Of a stretch of DNA of 64,000 nucleotides, positions 49,990 to 57,951 are shown in pieces; the first letter of the stretch is position 1, and each line of letters begins with the position of its first letter. The translations under genes and the position numbers were made by a program. Source of the DNA: Planctomycetota bacterium (GTDB lineage Bacteria > Planctomycetota > Phycisphaerae > Phycisphaerales > SM1A02); assembly GCA_017859745.1 (NCBI GenBank), contig JAFMML010000010.1:1-64000 (forward strand). The letters are read 5' to 3'. The notes below the pieces were generated by a model. It was given only the letters and a program-made list of their open reading frames with translations. It was not told the origin of the DNA and ran no database searches.

Positions 49990-50433
49990 TCAGAACGGTT
50001 CGGCGACCACCTCGACGGCGATCAGACCGACCAGCGGCGAGGTCTCGTCGACCTGGATCTCGGCGAGAACGATCGGGGTGGGCTCGCGAGTGGCGAAGAA
50101 GCCGCCGACCTGAGGTCCTTCGCCGACGTCGTCCCAGAACGTGTCGAGGCGCAGCGTGATGGACTCGCCGGCGCCGAGTCTCGGCAGGAATCGGCAGAAG
50201 CGGCGATTCAGCCAGAGATCGACGTCGCGGTAGGTGGTCGACGTCGCGTTGACGACGTCGATGGTGATCCCGTTGCTCAGCACCTGCACCCGGACGGTTT
50301 CGCCTTGGGGAAGGTGCGCCGGATACGGCCGCGACGCCCGGTCGGGGGCATAGGTGAACTGTCGGCAGCCGGCAGCCGAGGCCAGGACGGCGGTCATCGC
50401 GAGGAGCAGCAGCGATCGGAGGCCAGCCAACAC
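49990..50433 (-). CDS. Lipoprotein of unknown function, beta-rich
   Basis: 147 residues with a lipobox ASAAGC (Cys at about 23). The mature part is beta-strand-rich: GETVRVQVLSNGITIDVVNATSTTYRDVDLWLN then ESITLRLDTFWD. It ends 2 bp from the thyX stop, convergent. No family recognised. Confidence 0.7.
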   Translation of the reverse strand: MLAGLRSLLLLAMTAVLASAAGCRQFTYAPDRASRPYPAHLPQGETVRVQVLSNGITIDVVNATSTTYRDVDLWLNRRFCRFLPRLGAGESITLRLDTFWDDVGEGPQVGGFFATREPTPIVLAEIQVDETSPLVGLIAVEVVAEPF

Positions 50434-50646
50434 GCCGGCAGTCTACGGGAGGCGTCCGCGGACGCGCGACCTGTCCGCCTGAAGGCGGCCGCGGGCCGAC
50501 GCGAAGCCGGCCTGCCGTCGGGCGATCCCTCCGAAGGATCCTTCCTCCGGCGGCACGAGGAGGGCGTGCCCCGATGCCCGCACGGGCTACGCTCCGGACG
50601 CGCAACGAGTCCGAATCTGCCCGAGGCCCGGCAGGACCGACACGTC

Positions 50647-51123
50647 ATGAAGCTCCCCGTTTCCATCGTGTGCCGCGTGATGCTCCTGCTCCCAGGCCTC
50701 GTCGCGGTCGTCCTGCTGGGGGGCGTCGCCTCGATGGGAATCCCCGGGTGTGCCGCACCCGCCGCGGGACTCTCCGCCTCGTCGAGATCGGCGATGGAGT
50801 TCGTGGCCTCTCGGCGGGGCGTGGAGGAGATCGAGCTCGAGATCCGGATCCTCGATGCCGTTGGCGACTGCATCTCCGAGATGCCGGTCGTCGTTCGAAT
50901 CGGGGAGACCGCCACGGTGTCGCTCGGTGGCGGGGTGGATGGCGATGGCCCCCGCCCGCAGGCCGAGGTCGAGATCAATTGCCGATTCGCCACGGCGGGC
51001 CGTGGCGGTCTCGTCGAGATCGAGGTCGCCGCGGTGCTCACCCGGCGCGACGGTCGCGTCGATCGCCCCGTGGGCCGGTTCACCGTCGGATTCGGGTCGC
51101 GGGCCCGAGTCGTGGTGGGTTGA
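50647..51123 (+). CDS. Exported protein, possible lipoprotein, unknown function
   Basis: 158 residues from ATG 50647 with a hydrophobic start (MKLPVSIVCRVMLLLPGLVAVVLLGG) ending GIPGC, a weak lipobox. The rest is a beta-rich domain (ELEIRILDAVGDCISEMPVVVRIG; VEIEVAAVLTRRDGRV; RFTVGFGSRARVVV). Reminiscent of secretin-adjacent or tail-type beta domains but not assignable. The 213-nt region upstream (50434-50646) holds no other gene. Confidence 0.6.
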   Translation: MKLPVSIVCRVMLLLPGLVAVVLLGGVASMGIPGCAAPAAGLSASSRSAMEFVASRRGVEEIELEIRILDAVGDCISEMPVVVRIGETATVSLGGGVDGDGPRPQAEVEINCRFATAGRGGLVEIEVAAVLTRRDGRVDRPVGRFTVGFGSRARVVVG

Positions 51124-51207
51124 TCCGAGTCTCCGCGGAGTTCCGGCGCCGGACCTTGCCGATTCCGTTTGACTCGACTCGATCCGAGGACGACACTCCC
51201 ACCCGTT

Positions 51208-51297
51208 GGACAGGTGGCCGAGCGGCTGAAGGCACCGGTTTGCTAAACCGGCGTACCGCTACTAGCGGTACCGCGGGTTCGAATCCCGCCCTGTCCG
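51208..51297 (+). tRNA. tRNA-Ser, anticodon GCU
   Basis: A 90-nt class II tRNA. Acceptor GGACAGG pairs with CCTGTCC, with discriminator G at 51297. The anticodon stem CCGGT/ACCGG encloses loop TTGCTAA with anticodon GCT, reading AGC/AGU serine codons. A long variable arm forms GTACCGC/GCGGTAC around TACTA, and the T-arm contains GGTTCGAATCC. CCA is not encoded. Confidence 0.97.
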
Positions 51298-51487
51298 TTG
51301 TCGTCGCGGCCGAACCGATTCGGTCGCGGTCGAAGCTCCAAGCGAGTGGTCGACGCCCGGGTCGACCGGTCGCAACGACCCCCGGACCGCTCGGGCGACC
51401 AGATCCCCCGCGAACCGGCTCTCGGGCAAGTCAGGTCCCGGCCGCACCAGCTCCCGGGCGCACGACGTTGCGGAGATCCCCACGCCG

Positions 51488-51976
51488 ATGACCCCGACGC
51501 TCCGCGGCCGACAGTCAGCGCTGGTTGCTGCCGCCAAGCGGATCGTCGTCGCGACGCTCGTCGTGGGCGTCCTTGGCGGATGCGTGTCGGCGTGGCCGCC
51601 GGACTTCGAGTCTCCCAACCCGCCGGACCAGACCGCGGCGATCATCGCTGCGGTGAACCGCTATCGGCCGTTCGAAGCGACGGATGCGGACTCGGAATGG
51701 ACCCCGCCGTGGACCTCGGAGCCGTTCCGCGACGACGTGGCGTGGCTCGTGGTGTTGCTGCAGTCCGACGATCCCGGCGTCCGGTTCCTCGCGATCGAAG
51801 CACTCGATCGACTCGTGGGCGAGCGGCATGGATTCGAGGCCTCCTCGCCGTGGTCGGATCGAGCGGTGGCCGTCGCCGAGTGGGCGAGGTTCCTGCACGA
51901 GCGCGGCTACGTCGGCGCATCCCCGTTGCCACCGGCGGGTCTGTTGCCGCCGGCTCCCGAGGCTGGCGATGCCTGA
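51488..51976 (+). CDS. Lipoprotein of unknown function
   Basis: 162 residues with a lipoprotein signal (VVGVLGGC, Cys at about 32). The mature part includes PWTSEPFRDDVAWLVVLLQSDDPGVRFLAIEALDRLVGE, which resembles one HEAT-repeat pair, then a Pro/Ala tail. Its stop lies within the start of the downstream kinase (8-nt overlap), so it is part of the RsbW-STAS-MlaE operon. Confidence 0.68.
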   Translation: MTPTLRGRQSALVAAAKRIVVATLVVGVLGGCVSAWPPDFESPNPPDQTAAIIAAVNRYRPFEATDADSEWTPPWTSEPFRDDVAWLVVLLQSDDPGVRFLAIEALDRLVGERHGFEASSPWSDRAVAVAEWARFLHERGYVGASPLPPAGLLPPAPEAGDA

Positions 51977-52499
51977 ATCGCGACCAACGCCTTCGGACGC
52001 GATGTCGCCGCCGGAGATCCAGGTCTGCATGCTCAGCCAGCCGCGGCTGCTCGGCGCGGTGCGGGCGCTGCTCGAGAACTTCGCAGAGCGGATCGGCTTC
52101 TGCGAACGGGGCCGCGGGGAGTTGATCCTCGCCGTCGACGAGGCCCTGACCAACATCATTCGGCACGGCTACGACCACGCGCCGGACTGCCGGATCTGGC
52201 TGTCGCTGCGGACGATCGAGTCCCCGCGCCACGGGATCCGGGTCGAGGTCGAGGATCATCAACCGGAGTTCGACCCGGAGAATCTGCCCGAGCGGGACCT
52301 CGACGAGGTCCGGCCGGGCGGCCTGGGCGTCCACCTCATGCGAAGCGTGACGCACCTCTGCCGTCACGAGCGGAGAGACGAGGGCGGGATGCGACTCGTC
52401 ATCGAGAAGTTCTGCGAGGATGGGGCCGACGCAGACGAATCCGGTTCGCCTACGTCTCGTTCCGAGGACGGTTCCGCCCCCCCCGAGGAGTCGATGTGA
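51969..52499 (+). CDS. RsbW/SpoIIAB-type serine-protein kinase (anti-sigma factor-like ATPase)
   Basis: 176 residues of the HATPase_c_2 kind: N-box ELILAVDEALTNIIRHGYDH, G1-type VEDHQPEFDP, then GGLGVHLMRSVTHLCRH. Such proteins phosphorylate a STAS partner and often hold a sigma factor. Its STAS partner is the next gene, coupled through an ATG/TGA overlap at 52494-52499. The last 30 residues are a Ser/Glu tail. Confidence 0.87.
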   Translation: MPESRPTPSDAMSPPEIQVCMLSQPRLLGAVRALLENFAERIGFCERGRGELILAVDEALTNIIRHGYDHAPDCRIWLSLRTIESPRHGIRVEVEDHQPEFDPENLPERDLDEVRPGGLGVHLMRSVTHLCRHERRDEGGMRLVIEKFCEDGADADESGSPTSRSEDGSAPPEESM

Positions 52500-52831
52500 T
52501 GCCCGGCGACAGCATGACCATCAACGAGCGCAGTGTCGGTGAGAGCCTCGTGCTTCAACCGGAGGGCGACATCGACCTGAGCCGCTCTCCGCAACTGCAG
52601 GCTCGCCTGGCCGAGGCGCTCGGCCGAAAGCCCGCCCGCATCGTCGTGGATCTCTCCAAGGTGCCGTACATGGACAGTTCGGGCGTGGCGACCCTGGTGC
52701 AAGGCCTTCAGCACTGCCAGCGCGCAGGCTGCGAACTGGTGATCGGCTCGCTGCATCCGAAGGTGCGATCCATCTTCGAGATCGCCAAGCTCACCGAGAT
52801 CTTCGCGATCGTGGACGACGTCGAGGCCTGA
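52499..52831 (+). CDS. STAS-domain anti-anti-sigma factor / MlaB-like protein
   Basis: 110 residues: the STAS fold GDIDLSRSPQLQARLAEAL, VDLSKVPYMDSSGVATLVQGL with the phosphorylatable serine at residue 60 or 61. It lies directly between an RsbW-type kinase and an MlaE permease. MlaB in Mla systems is also a STAS protein, so either partnership is possible. The DSSG motif favours phosphorylation by the kinase. Start is ATG 52499; GTG 52496 and ATG 52514 are alternatives. Confidence 0.88.
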   Translation: MPGDSMTINERSVGESLVLQPEGDIDLSRSPQLQARLAEALGRKPARIVVDLSKVPYMDSSGVATLVQGLQHCQRAGCELVIGSLHPKVRSIFEIAKLTEIFAIVDDVEA

Positions 52832-52834
52832 TCG

Positions 52835-53677
52835 GTGAGCGACGCGCCCGACGCCAACGCGGCCCCATCGTCGCCGGTCCGCTTCGTCGAGACCCTCGGG
52901 GCGATGGCGCTGGCCACGCTCGAGTTCGTCGGAGCGCTGATGTGGCTGCTGCGCGACGTGTCGGTCTGGACGGGACGAGCGTTGCTGCTGCGACGCGTGC
53001 GATTCGGCTCGGCGGCGCTCGTGGGGCAGACCGTTCGGGTCGGCGTGCGGGCGATCGGCATCGTGCTGCTCGTGTCCGGCGCCATCGGAGCGATCCTCGC
53101 CCTGCAGACCGAACCGAGCCTCGCCGACTTCGGACAGAGCGACAAGGTCGCCAACATCATCGTGGTCGCGGTCTTTCGCGAACTCGGTCCGCTGATCGCG
53201 GCGATCGTGCTGACGGGATTCGCAGGAGCGGCGATCGCGGCCGAACTCGGCACCATGGTCGTCGGAGAGGAGATCGAGGCCCTCGAGTCGATGGCCCTGA
53301 ATCCCATCCGGTTTCTGGTGGTGCCGCGGGTCATCGCGACCGCGATCAGTCTCTTCGTGCTCTCGGTGCTGTCGGATCTGACGGCCGTGATCGCCGGCGG
53401 TCTCGTCGGCGTCGGCGCGATGGGCATCCCCTACGAGGTCTACGTCGACAACACGCTGCAGCAGGTCTCCTCGGGCGACTTTCTCAGCGGCCTCGTGAAG
53501 TCGGTGGTCTTCGGGACGATCCTCGGCCTCATCGCCTGCCACAACGGGCTCAAGGTGACCGGCGGGGCCGCGGGGGTCGGCAAGGCCACGACCGACACCG
53601 TGGTGCAGACGGTGGTCACGATCATCTTCGTCGACCTGTTCTTCACCGCGTTCTTCTTCGCGGTGGGTTGGAACTGA
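52835..53677 (+). CDS. mlaE: MlaE/YrbE-family ABC transporter permease
   Basis: 280 residues from GTG 52835, with five to six membrane helices and family blocks LQTEPSLADFGQSDKVANIIV, RELGPLIAAIVLTGFAGAAIAAELGTM, EIEALESMALNPIRFLVVPR and VDNTLQQVSSGDFLSGLVKSVVFG. It forms the membrane channel for retrograde phospholipid transport between inner and outer membranes. The ATPase (MlaF), MCE protein (MlaD) and periplasmic MlaC are not adjacent. It is placed 3 bp after the STAS gene. Confidence 0.93.
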   Translation: MSDAPDANAAPSSPVRFVETLGAMALATLEFVGALMWLLRDVSVWTGRALLLRRVRFGSAALVGQTVRVGVRAIGIVLLVSGAIGAILALQTEPSLADFGQSDKVANIIVVAVFRELGPLIAAIVLTGFAGAAIAAELGTMVVGEEIEALESMALNPIRFLVVPRVIATAISLFVLSVLSDLTAVIAGGLVGVGAMGIPYEVYVDNTLQQVSSGDFLSGLVKSVVFGTILGLIACHNGLKVTGGAAGVGKATTDTVVQTVVTIIFVDLFFTAFFFAVGWN

Positions 53678-53755
53678 CGTCGGTTCGGCCGGCGCGACGG
53701 GAACCGATGTCGTCGACATCCCGGCCGCGGCATCGAAGACTCGGAGACGGACGAC

Positions 53756-54529
53756 TCAGGCGCCGACCGCGAGTCGCGACGAGATCCTCTCGGGGAGGCC
53801 GGCGGCTTCCACCGCCCGCTGCGCCGAGGCGATGTCGTACTCGATGCGTCGAATGGTGAAGGTCCTCCGCTCGAGGTCCAGCACGCCGTAGCTTGCACGA
53901 CAGTCGGCGTCGCGTGGTTGCCCCACCGAGCCCGGATTCAGGATGAACCGATGCCCCGATTCGAGCGGGATCGCCTCGTCCTCGTGCAACAGTTCTGCGA
54001 CGATCTCCTCGAACTTCGGCGCCGCATCGGGGGTTCCTACCGAGGTCCGGAACACCAGCGGCACGTGGGTGTGGCCCACGAGGCAGATCTCTCGGGCGAC
54101 GCCCTGGAAGGCGACCGCCGCACCGCACCGGTCGCGAAGGTAGGTGTTGGCGGCGGGCATCGGCGAGTCGTGGATCGCCTGCAGGCAACCCAGATCGGCG
54201 CCGCCGGGGACATGTCGCAGCCAGTCGAGGTGGTGACGGGAAAGGCGATCTCGCGTCCATCGGATGGCGGCGCGGGCGACGGCGTTCATCTCGGCGAACG
54301 CATCGGGATCGAACAGCGCGTCCTCGTGGTTGCCTCGAACATGCGCGACGAGACGTTGGCCGAGCGCCGCGATCATCGAGACGCAGTCCGACGGCGAGGC
54401 GCCGTATCCGACGGTGTCCCCGAGGCAGGCGACGTCGTGGAGGCCTTGACGGTCGATGTCCTCGAGCACCGCCGTCAGCGCTTCCGCATTGCCATGGACA
54501 TCCGAGATGATCGCGAGCCTGGTCTGCAT
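53756..54529 (-). CDS. Calcineurin-like metallophosphoesterase (YfcE/serine phosphatase type)
   Basis: 257 residues beginning MQTRLAIISDVHGNAEALTAVL, then CLGDTVGYGASP, HVRGNHEDALF and LVGHTHVPLVF, and finally RFILNPGSVGQPRD. All four metal-binding blocks are present. It probably hydrolyses phosphodiesters or phosphoproteins; substrate unknown. It converges on mlaE with a 78-bp gap containing a GATGTCGTCGACATC palindrome. Confidence 0.9.
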   Translation of the reverse strand: MQTRLAIISDVHGNAEALTAVLEDIDRQGLHDVACLGDTVGYGASPSDCVSMIAALGQRLVAHVRGNHEDALFDPDAFAEMNAVARAAIRWTRDRLSRHHLDWLRHVPGGADLGCLQAIHDSPMPAANTYLRDRCGAAVAFQGVAREICLVGHTHVPLVFRTSVGTPDAAPKFEEIVAELLHEDEAIPLESGHRFILNPGSVGQPRDADCRASYGVLDLERRTFTIRRIEYDIASAQRAVEAAGLPERISSRLAVGA

Positions 54530-54753
54530 CGGCGATGCTCCGACGACGATCCTGGTTCCCGACGGACCATACCGTTGATCGGCCACCGGGCTGCTTCGGT
54601 GATCGGAAGTTCCAATGAAGACTCCGCAAGATCGGTGGTTTCGCCCCCCGGGGCCGATGCGGACAGCGTGGGCGCATTCGCCAAGCGGCCTCGATGACGC
54701 GATGCTGTGCCGCCGGCGGGACGTCGAGAGTGCGATCGGACCGACCGGGAAAT

Positions 54754-54773
54754 CAAGTGTGATCAACCACTTG
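54754..54773 (+). promoter_or_regulatory. Inverted repeat abutting the ribosome site of the 62-residue gene
   Basis: CAAGTG (54754-54759) pairs with CACTTG (54768-54773), directly followed by GGGAG. In RNA the stem would end at the ribosome site of the gene at 54788. The stretch is AT-richer than its surroundings. The 258-nt gap 54530-54787 holds no other feature. Confidence 0.35.
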
Positions 54774-54787
54774 GGAGCCGATTCGCC

Positions 54788-54976
54788 ATGTCCGCATTGA
54801 CCGCCGTCGCCGTCGCCAGTCACCTTCGCGCCGTCAACGAGATCGCCAAGAGCCTCTCGAGCCTCGAACGCAGGCTCGAGCCTCTCGAGAACCTCGAACG
54901 CCTCGACGATGTCGTTCGTCGCCTCGAAGCGATCGAGCGGGCGATCGAGCGGCACACCGACAAGGTCTCCCGCTGA
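54788..54976 (+). CDS. Small coiled-coil protein, unknown function
   Basis: 62 residues from ATG 54788 with GGGAG 10 nt upstream. After a short hydrophobic start it is entirely helical and heptad-like: SSLERRLEPLENLERLDDVVRRLEAIERAIERH. It probably oligomerises through a coiled coil. No family recognised and no clear partner nearby. Confidence 0.6.
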   Translation: MSALTAVAVASHLRAVNEIAKSLSSLERRLEPLENLERLDDVVRRLEAIERAIERHTDKVSR

Positions 54977-55069
54977 CGTCGAATCGGCGTCGATGCCGTT
55001 TGGCATGCGTTCTCGTGGCGGCCCCGTGGCGCCGGTAGGGTCGATTCGGGCCGACCGGAGGATCGCGAC

Positions 55070-56356
55070 ATGCATGCGAGATGGCGACGGGGGCGGGAGA
55101 TCGCGCGGGCGGTCTCGGTCGGTGGAGTGCTCGCCGGAGCCGTGGGCGAAGGATTCGCGTCCTCCCGGCCGGTCGAGGTCGAAGCGGCCTCCGACGGCCT
55201 CGCGCGGGGATCGGCGGTGCTCACCGCGCCGGATGCCTCCTCGACCTTCGGGGTGGCGGTGGCGGCCTGGGGCGATTGGATCGCCGTCGGCGACGACCGG
55301 GCGGCGGACGGCCTGGTGGAGAGCGGACGGGTTCATCTCCACCGTCGCTCGCCTCGCGGCGCGTGGCCGCGGATCGAGACGATCTCGGGAGCCGACGCCA
55401 CGCCGTTCGATCGCTTCGGGGCGACGGTGTCGATCTCCGAGGATCACCTGCTCGTCGGCGCGCCGGGACCCGACGGCGTCGGCGGGGGCCGCGCGGAGGT
55501 GTTCGCCCTGCAACAGGGACGCTGGGTGCCCGAGGCGGTGCTCGAGGCCCCGGGGGTCGAACCACTCGACCGATACGGCGCTGCGGTCGCGATCTGCGGG
55601 ACGCTCGCGGTGGTCGCGGCGCCGCGTCGGGACGGCCCGGGACTCGACGCGGGCGGGGTCGCGGTGTTCTTGCGCGAAGCCTCGGGGTGGAGCGACGGCA
55701 TCTGGCTCGAAGCGCCCGACGCCGCCGCGGGCGACCGATTCGGCACGAGCGTCGCCACCGATGGCGAACGGATCGTCGTCGGCGCGATCGGCGACGACGA
55801 CTTCGGGGAGAAGTCCGGCTCGGCGTGGGTCTTTCGGCAGGTCGACGGGGTCTGGCAGGCCGAATCGAAGCTGCTGCCGCCTCACGGCGCCGCCCGCGAG
55901 TGGTTCGGACATGCCGTCGCCATCGACGGAACACACGTGCTGGTGGGAGCGCCCCGGGCGAGTTCGCAGGGAACTTCGAGCGGTGCCGTCTGGGCGTTCG
56001 CACGGGAGGACGGCGACTGGTCGATCACATCGTCCGTCCCGGCGATCGACGGTCGGTCGGGGGACTGGTTCGGATTCGCCCTGGCCATCGACGGGGGCGA
56101 CGCGATCGCCGGCAGTCCCGGTCGCGACGTGTTGGGCGACGGCGTCGAACTCGAGGACGTCGGCGACGGCGTGCTGCTGTCCCGACTCGGCAGCCGCTGG
56201 CGCAGCGAGCGTCGGGAGCAGATCGACTGGCGCGACACCGTGCGACTTCGAGGATCGTCGGTCGCGATCTCGAAGCGGGCGATCGTGGTCGGACACCTGC
56301 CCGTCGAGGACGGCCCCGTGGTTCCCGGAGAGGTGTGGGTGGTGTCGCGCCCCTGA
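55070..56356 (+). CDS. FG-GAP/integrin-alpha-like beta-propeller secreted protein
   Basis: 428 residues with a signal-like start (basic, then AVSVGGVLAGAVGEGFA). About seven repeats of the type DRFGATVSISEDHLLVGAPGPDG, DRYGAAVAICGTLAVVAAPR, DRFGTSVATDGERIVVGAIGDDD and WFGHAVAIDGTHVLVGAPRA form a propeller like those in extracellular integrin-type proteins. GGAGGATCGCGAC precedes ATG. It converges on the Dus gene with 16 bp between stops. Confidence 0.85.
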   Translation: MHARWRRGREIARAVSVGGVLAGAVGEGFASSRPVEVEAASDGLARGSAVLTAPDASSTFGVAVAAWGDWIAVGDDRAADGLVESGRVHLHRRSPRGAWPRIETISGADATPFDRFGATVSISEDHLLVGAPGPDGVGGGRAEVFALQQGRWVPEAVLEAPGVEPLDRYGAAVAICGTLAVVAAPRRDGPGLDAGGVAVFLREASGWSDGIWLEAPDAAAGDRFGTSVATDGERIVVGAIGDDDFGEKSGSAWVFRQVDGVWQAESKLLPPHGAAREWFGHAVAIDGTHVLVGAPRASSQGTSSGAVWAFAREDGDWSITSSVPAIDGRSGDWFGFALAIDGGDAIAGSPGRDVLGDGVELEDVGDGVLLSRLGSRWRSERREQIDWRDTVRLRGSSVAISKRAIVVGHLPVEDGPVVPGEVWVVSRP

Positions 56357-56372
56357 ACCGGCTTCGGCGAGT

Positions 56373-57599
56373 TCAGTCCGCGCGTGTCGTGGGTACATCG
56401 CCCGAGGCCCCGGCCGCACCCGGGCCGATCGCGATGCCCGCCGGCTCGTCGCGATCGGAAGCCGGATAGTGGGCGTCGATCACCGCCTTCCAGGTCTCGA
56501 CGGAGTCGCAGGCGATGAAGGCCTTCCGCACGACCTCGGATTCGCGGTGGTGCGCCGCGAATCGAATGCCGAACTTCCGCATGGTGCGCGAGGCGAGGCG
56601 TTCGCCGTGCAGCACCACGGCGAGGCGGAAGTGTTCGAGCAGCGCGTCACGCTGCTCGCCGATGGTCGGACGTCTTGGAGGACGCCCGGCCATGAGTTCG
56701 CGGGCCTGCCGGAAGATCCAGGGGTTGCCGATGCATCCTCGAGCCACGCTGACCGCGGCGACGCCGGTGTGCTCGAGCATCAGGAAGATGTCCTCGGCGG
56801 TCCAGACGTCGCCGGATCCGAAGATCAGACGGTCGGGCCGCCGCCGCACGATGTCGGCGAGGATCTCCCATCGGGAGGGACCGAGGTACCGCTGGACCAC
56901 GGTGCGACCGTGCACCGTCGCCCAGGCGTAGCCCAGATCGAATGCCGCATCGGCGATCCGATCGAAGTTGCGGGCCATCTCGGGCGTGTCGTCGAAGCTG
57001 CGGCGAAGCTTGACGGTGCAGGGGATCGATTCGGGCACCGCCGCCCGAACCGCCTCGAGCACTTGGGACGCCTCCTCGGGCACCGTCAGGAAGTGACCGC
57101 CCCGATGGGCCTTCTTGATCTTCTTGACCGGGCAGGCCATGTTCACATCGATGACTTCGTAGCCCATTCCTGCGAGGATCGCAGCGCCTTGGGCCATCTC
57201 GTGGGGGGTCGTGCCCATCACCTGACCGGCGATCGGATGGTCCTCGAGACCCGCCGCGCGATTCTCGTCGAGGTCGCCGGTGCCGCATTCGCACGCAAGA
57301 AGGTCGGGATCCTCCTTGCGGCGACCCTTGCCGCCGTTGACGAGCGTCCGATCGAGCAGGGCCTCGGTCACGCAGAACGGACAGCCGTGCCGACGGGCGA
57401 CGAGGCGCATGGGCCCGTCGGAGTAGCCGGCGAGCCCGGCCTGGAAGAACGGCGCATCGAACCCCGGAACGAGACGCACGAGACGCGGATCCGGCCCCCG
57501 ACGGCCATGGTCGACGGCGATGTCGCGCGGCGACCTCCCGGCCTCGAGCACGGCGCGAGGCAGGGGCGTCTCGGGTGGGGGATCCATCTCGACGCTCAT
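56373..57599 (-). CDS. tRNA-dihydrouridine synthase
   Basis: 408 residues with the FMN barrel and catalytic cysteine in VIDVNMACPVKKIKKAHRGG (near residue 155), QVMGTTPHEM, VHGRT and GSGDVWTAEDIFLMLEHTGVAAVSVARGCIGNPWIFRQ. Reduces uridines in tRNA D-loops using NAD(P)H. N- and C-terminal extensions of 45 and 30 residues are low-complexity. The subfamily (DusA, B or C) cannot be assigned from motifs alone, although the length and motif spacing are DusB-like. Confidence 0.93.
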   Translation of the reverse strand: MSVEMDPPPETPLPRAVLEAGRSPRDIAVDHGRRGPDPRLVRLVPGFDAPFFQAGLAGYSDGPMRLVARRHGCPFCVTEALLDRTLVNGGKGRRKEDPDLLACECGTGDLDENRAAGLEDHPIAGQVMGTTPHEMAQGAAILAGMGYEVIDVNMACPVKKIKKAHRGGHFLTVPEEASQVLEAVRAAVPESIPCTVKLRRSFDDTPEMARNFDRIADAAFDLGYAWATVHGRTVVQRYLGPSRWEILADIVRRRPDRLIFGSGDVWTAEDIFLMLEHTGVAAVSVARGCIGNPWIFRQARELMAGRPPRRPTIGEQRDALLEHFRLAVVLHGERLASRTMRKFGIRFAAHHRESEVVRKAFIACDSVETWKAVIDAHYPASDRDEPAGIAIGPGAAGASGDVPTTRAD

Positions 57600-57605
57600 C
57601 CCCGG

Positions 57606-57611
57606 ACTGTA
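57606..57611 (-). promoter_or_regulatory. Putative -10 TACAGT, leaderless start of the Dus gene
   Basis: TACAGT on the minus strand, a 6-nt spacer, then ATG 57599. It lies between the small upstream gene and dus, so dus can be read on its own. Confidence 0.5.
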
Positions 57612-57648
57612 CGGCCCGGTCGTCGCCCGGGCGACAGGAGCGTTCGTC

Positions 57649-57765
57649 TCAGGGCAGCATGACGGCGGCGATCAGCATGCCGATCGCGAACGCCGCAAGC
57701 GTCCATCGGATGGTCGTGTTCGTCGCGCTCTCCGCGGGCGCGGGACAGGTGTTGGTTCGTGCCAT
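57649..57765 (-). CDS. Small single-pass membrane protein, 38 aa
   Basis: A short frame from ATG 57765 to a stop at 57649 encodes 38 residues: a polar start MARTNTCPAPAESATNT, then one membrane helix of about 18 residues (WTLAAFAIGMLIAAVM). It has the strongest ribosome site seen in the window, GGAGGAGAG, with 8 nt from GGAGG to ATG. It is upstream of and co-directional with dus (49 nt). No family recognised; the case rests on the ribosome site plus a clean helix. Confidence 0.55.
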   Translation of the reverse strand: MARTNTCPAPAESATNTTIRWTLAAFAIGMLIAAVMLP

Positions 57766-57939
57766 CTTTCTCTCCTCCATCGAGGCCCTCGGCCCCAAGG
57801 TCGAGATCGACGTCCCGGCGGCGCGACTTCAGGTCTCCGGCGCCCGAACGCGAATCGCCGGTTGGGACGCCTCGGTCGCTCCGGTCGTGCCGGTCACGCG
57901 GATCCGACCGCCGGCGCGCCTCGCTGCGGGGCGGCGCGG

Positions 57940-57945
57940 TACCGT
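57940..57945 (+). promoter_or_regulatory. Putative -10 TACCGT, leaderless start of gcvT
   Basis: TACCGT, a 6-nt spacer, then ATG 57952. Confidence 0.5.
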
Positions 57946-57951
57946 GCCGGG

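Noticed and set aside
53702-53735. GATGTCGTCGACATC palindrome between mlaE and the phosphoesterase as a terminator
   Set aside because: Arms are short with no loop and no T-run; kept only as a note in the neighbouring gene entry.
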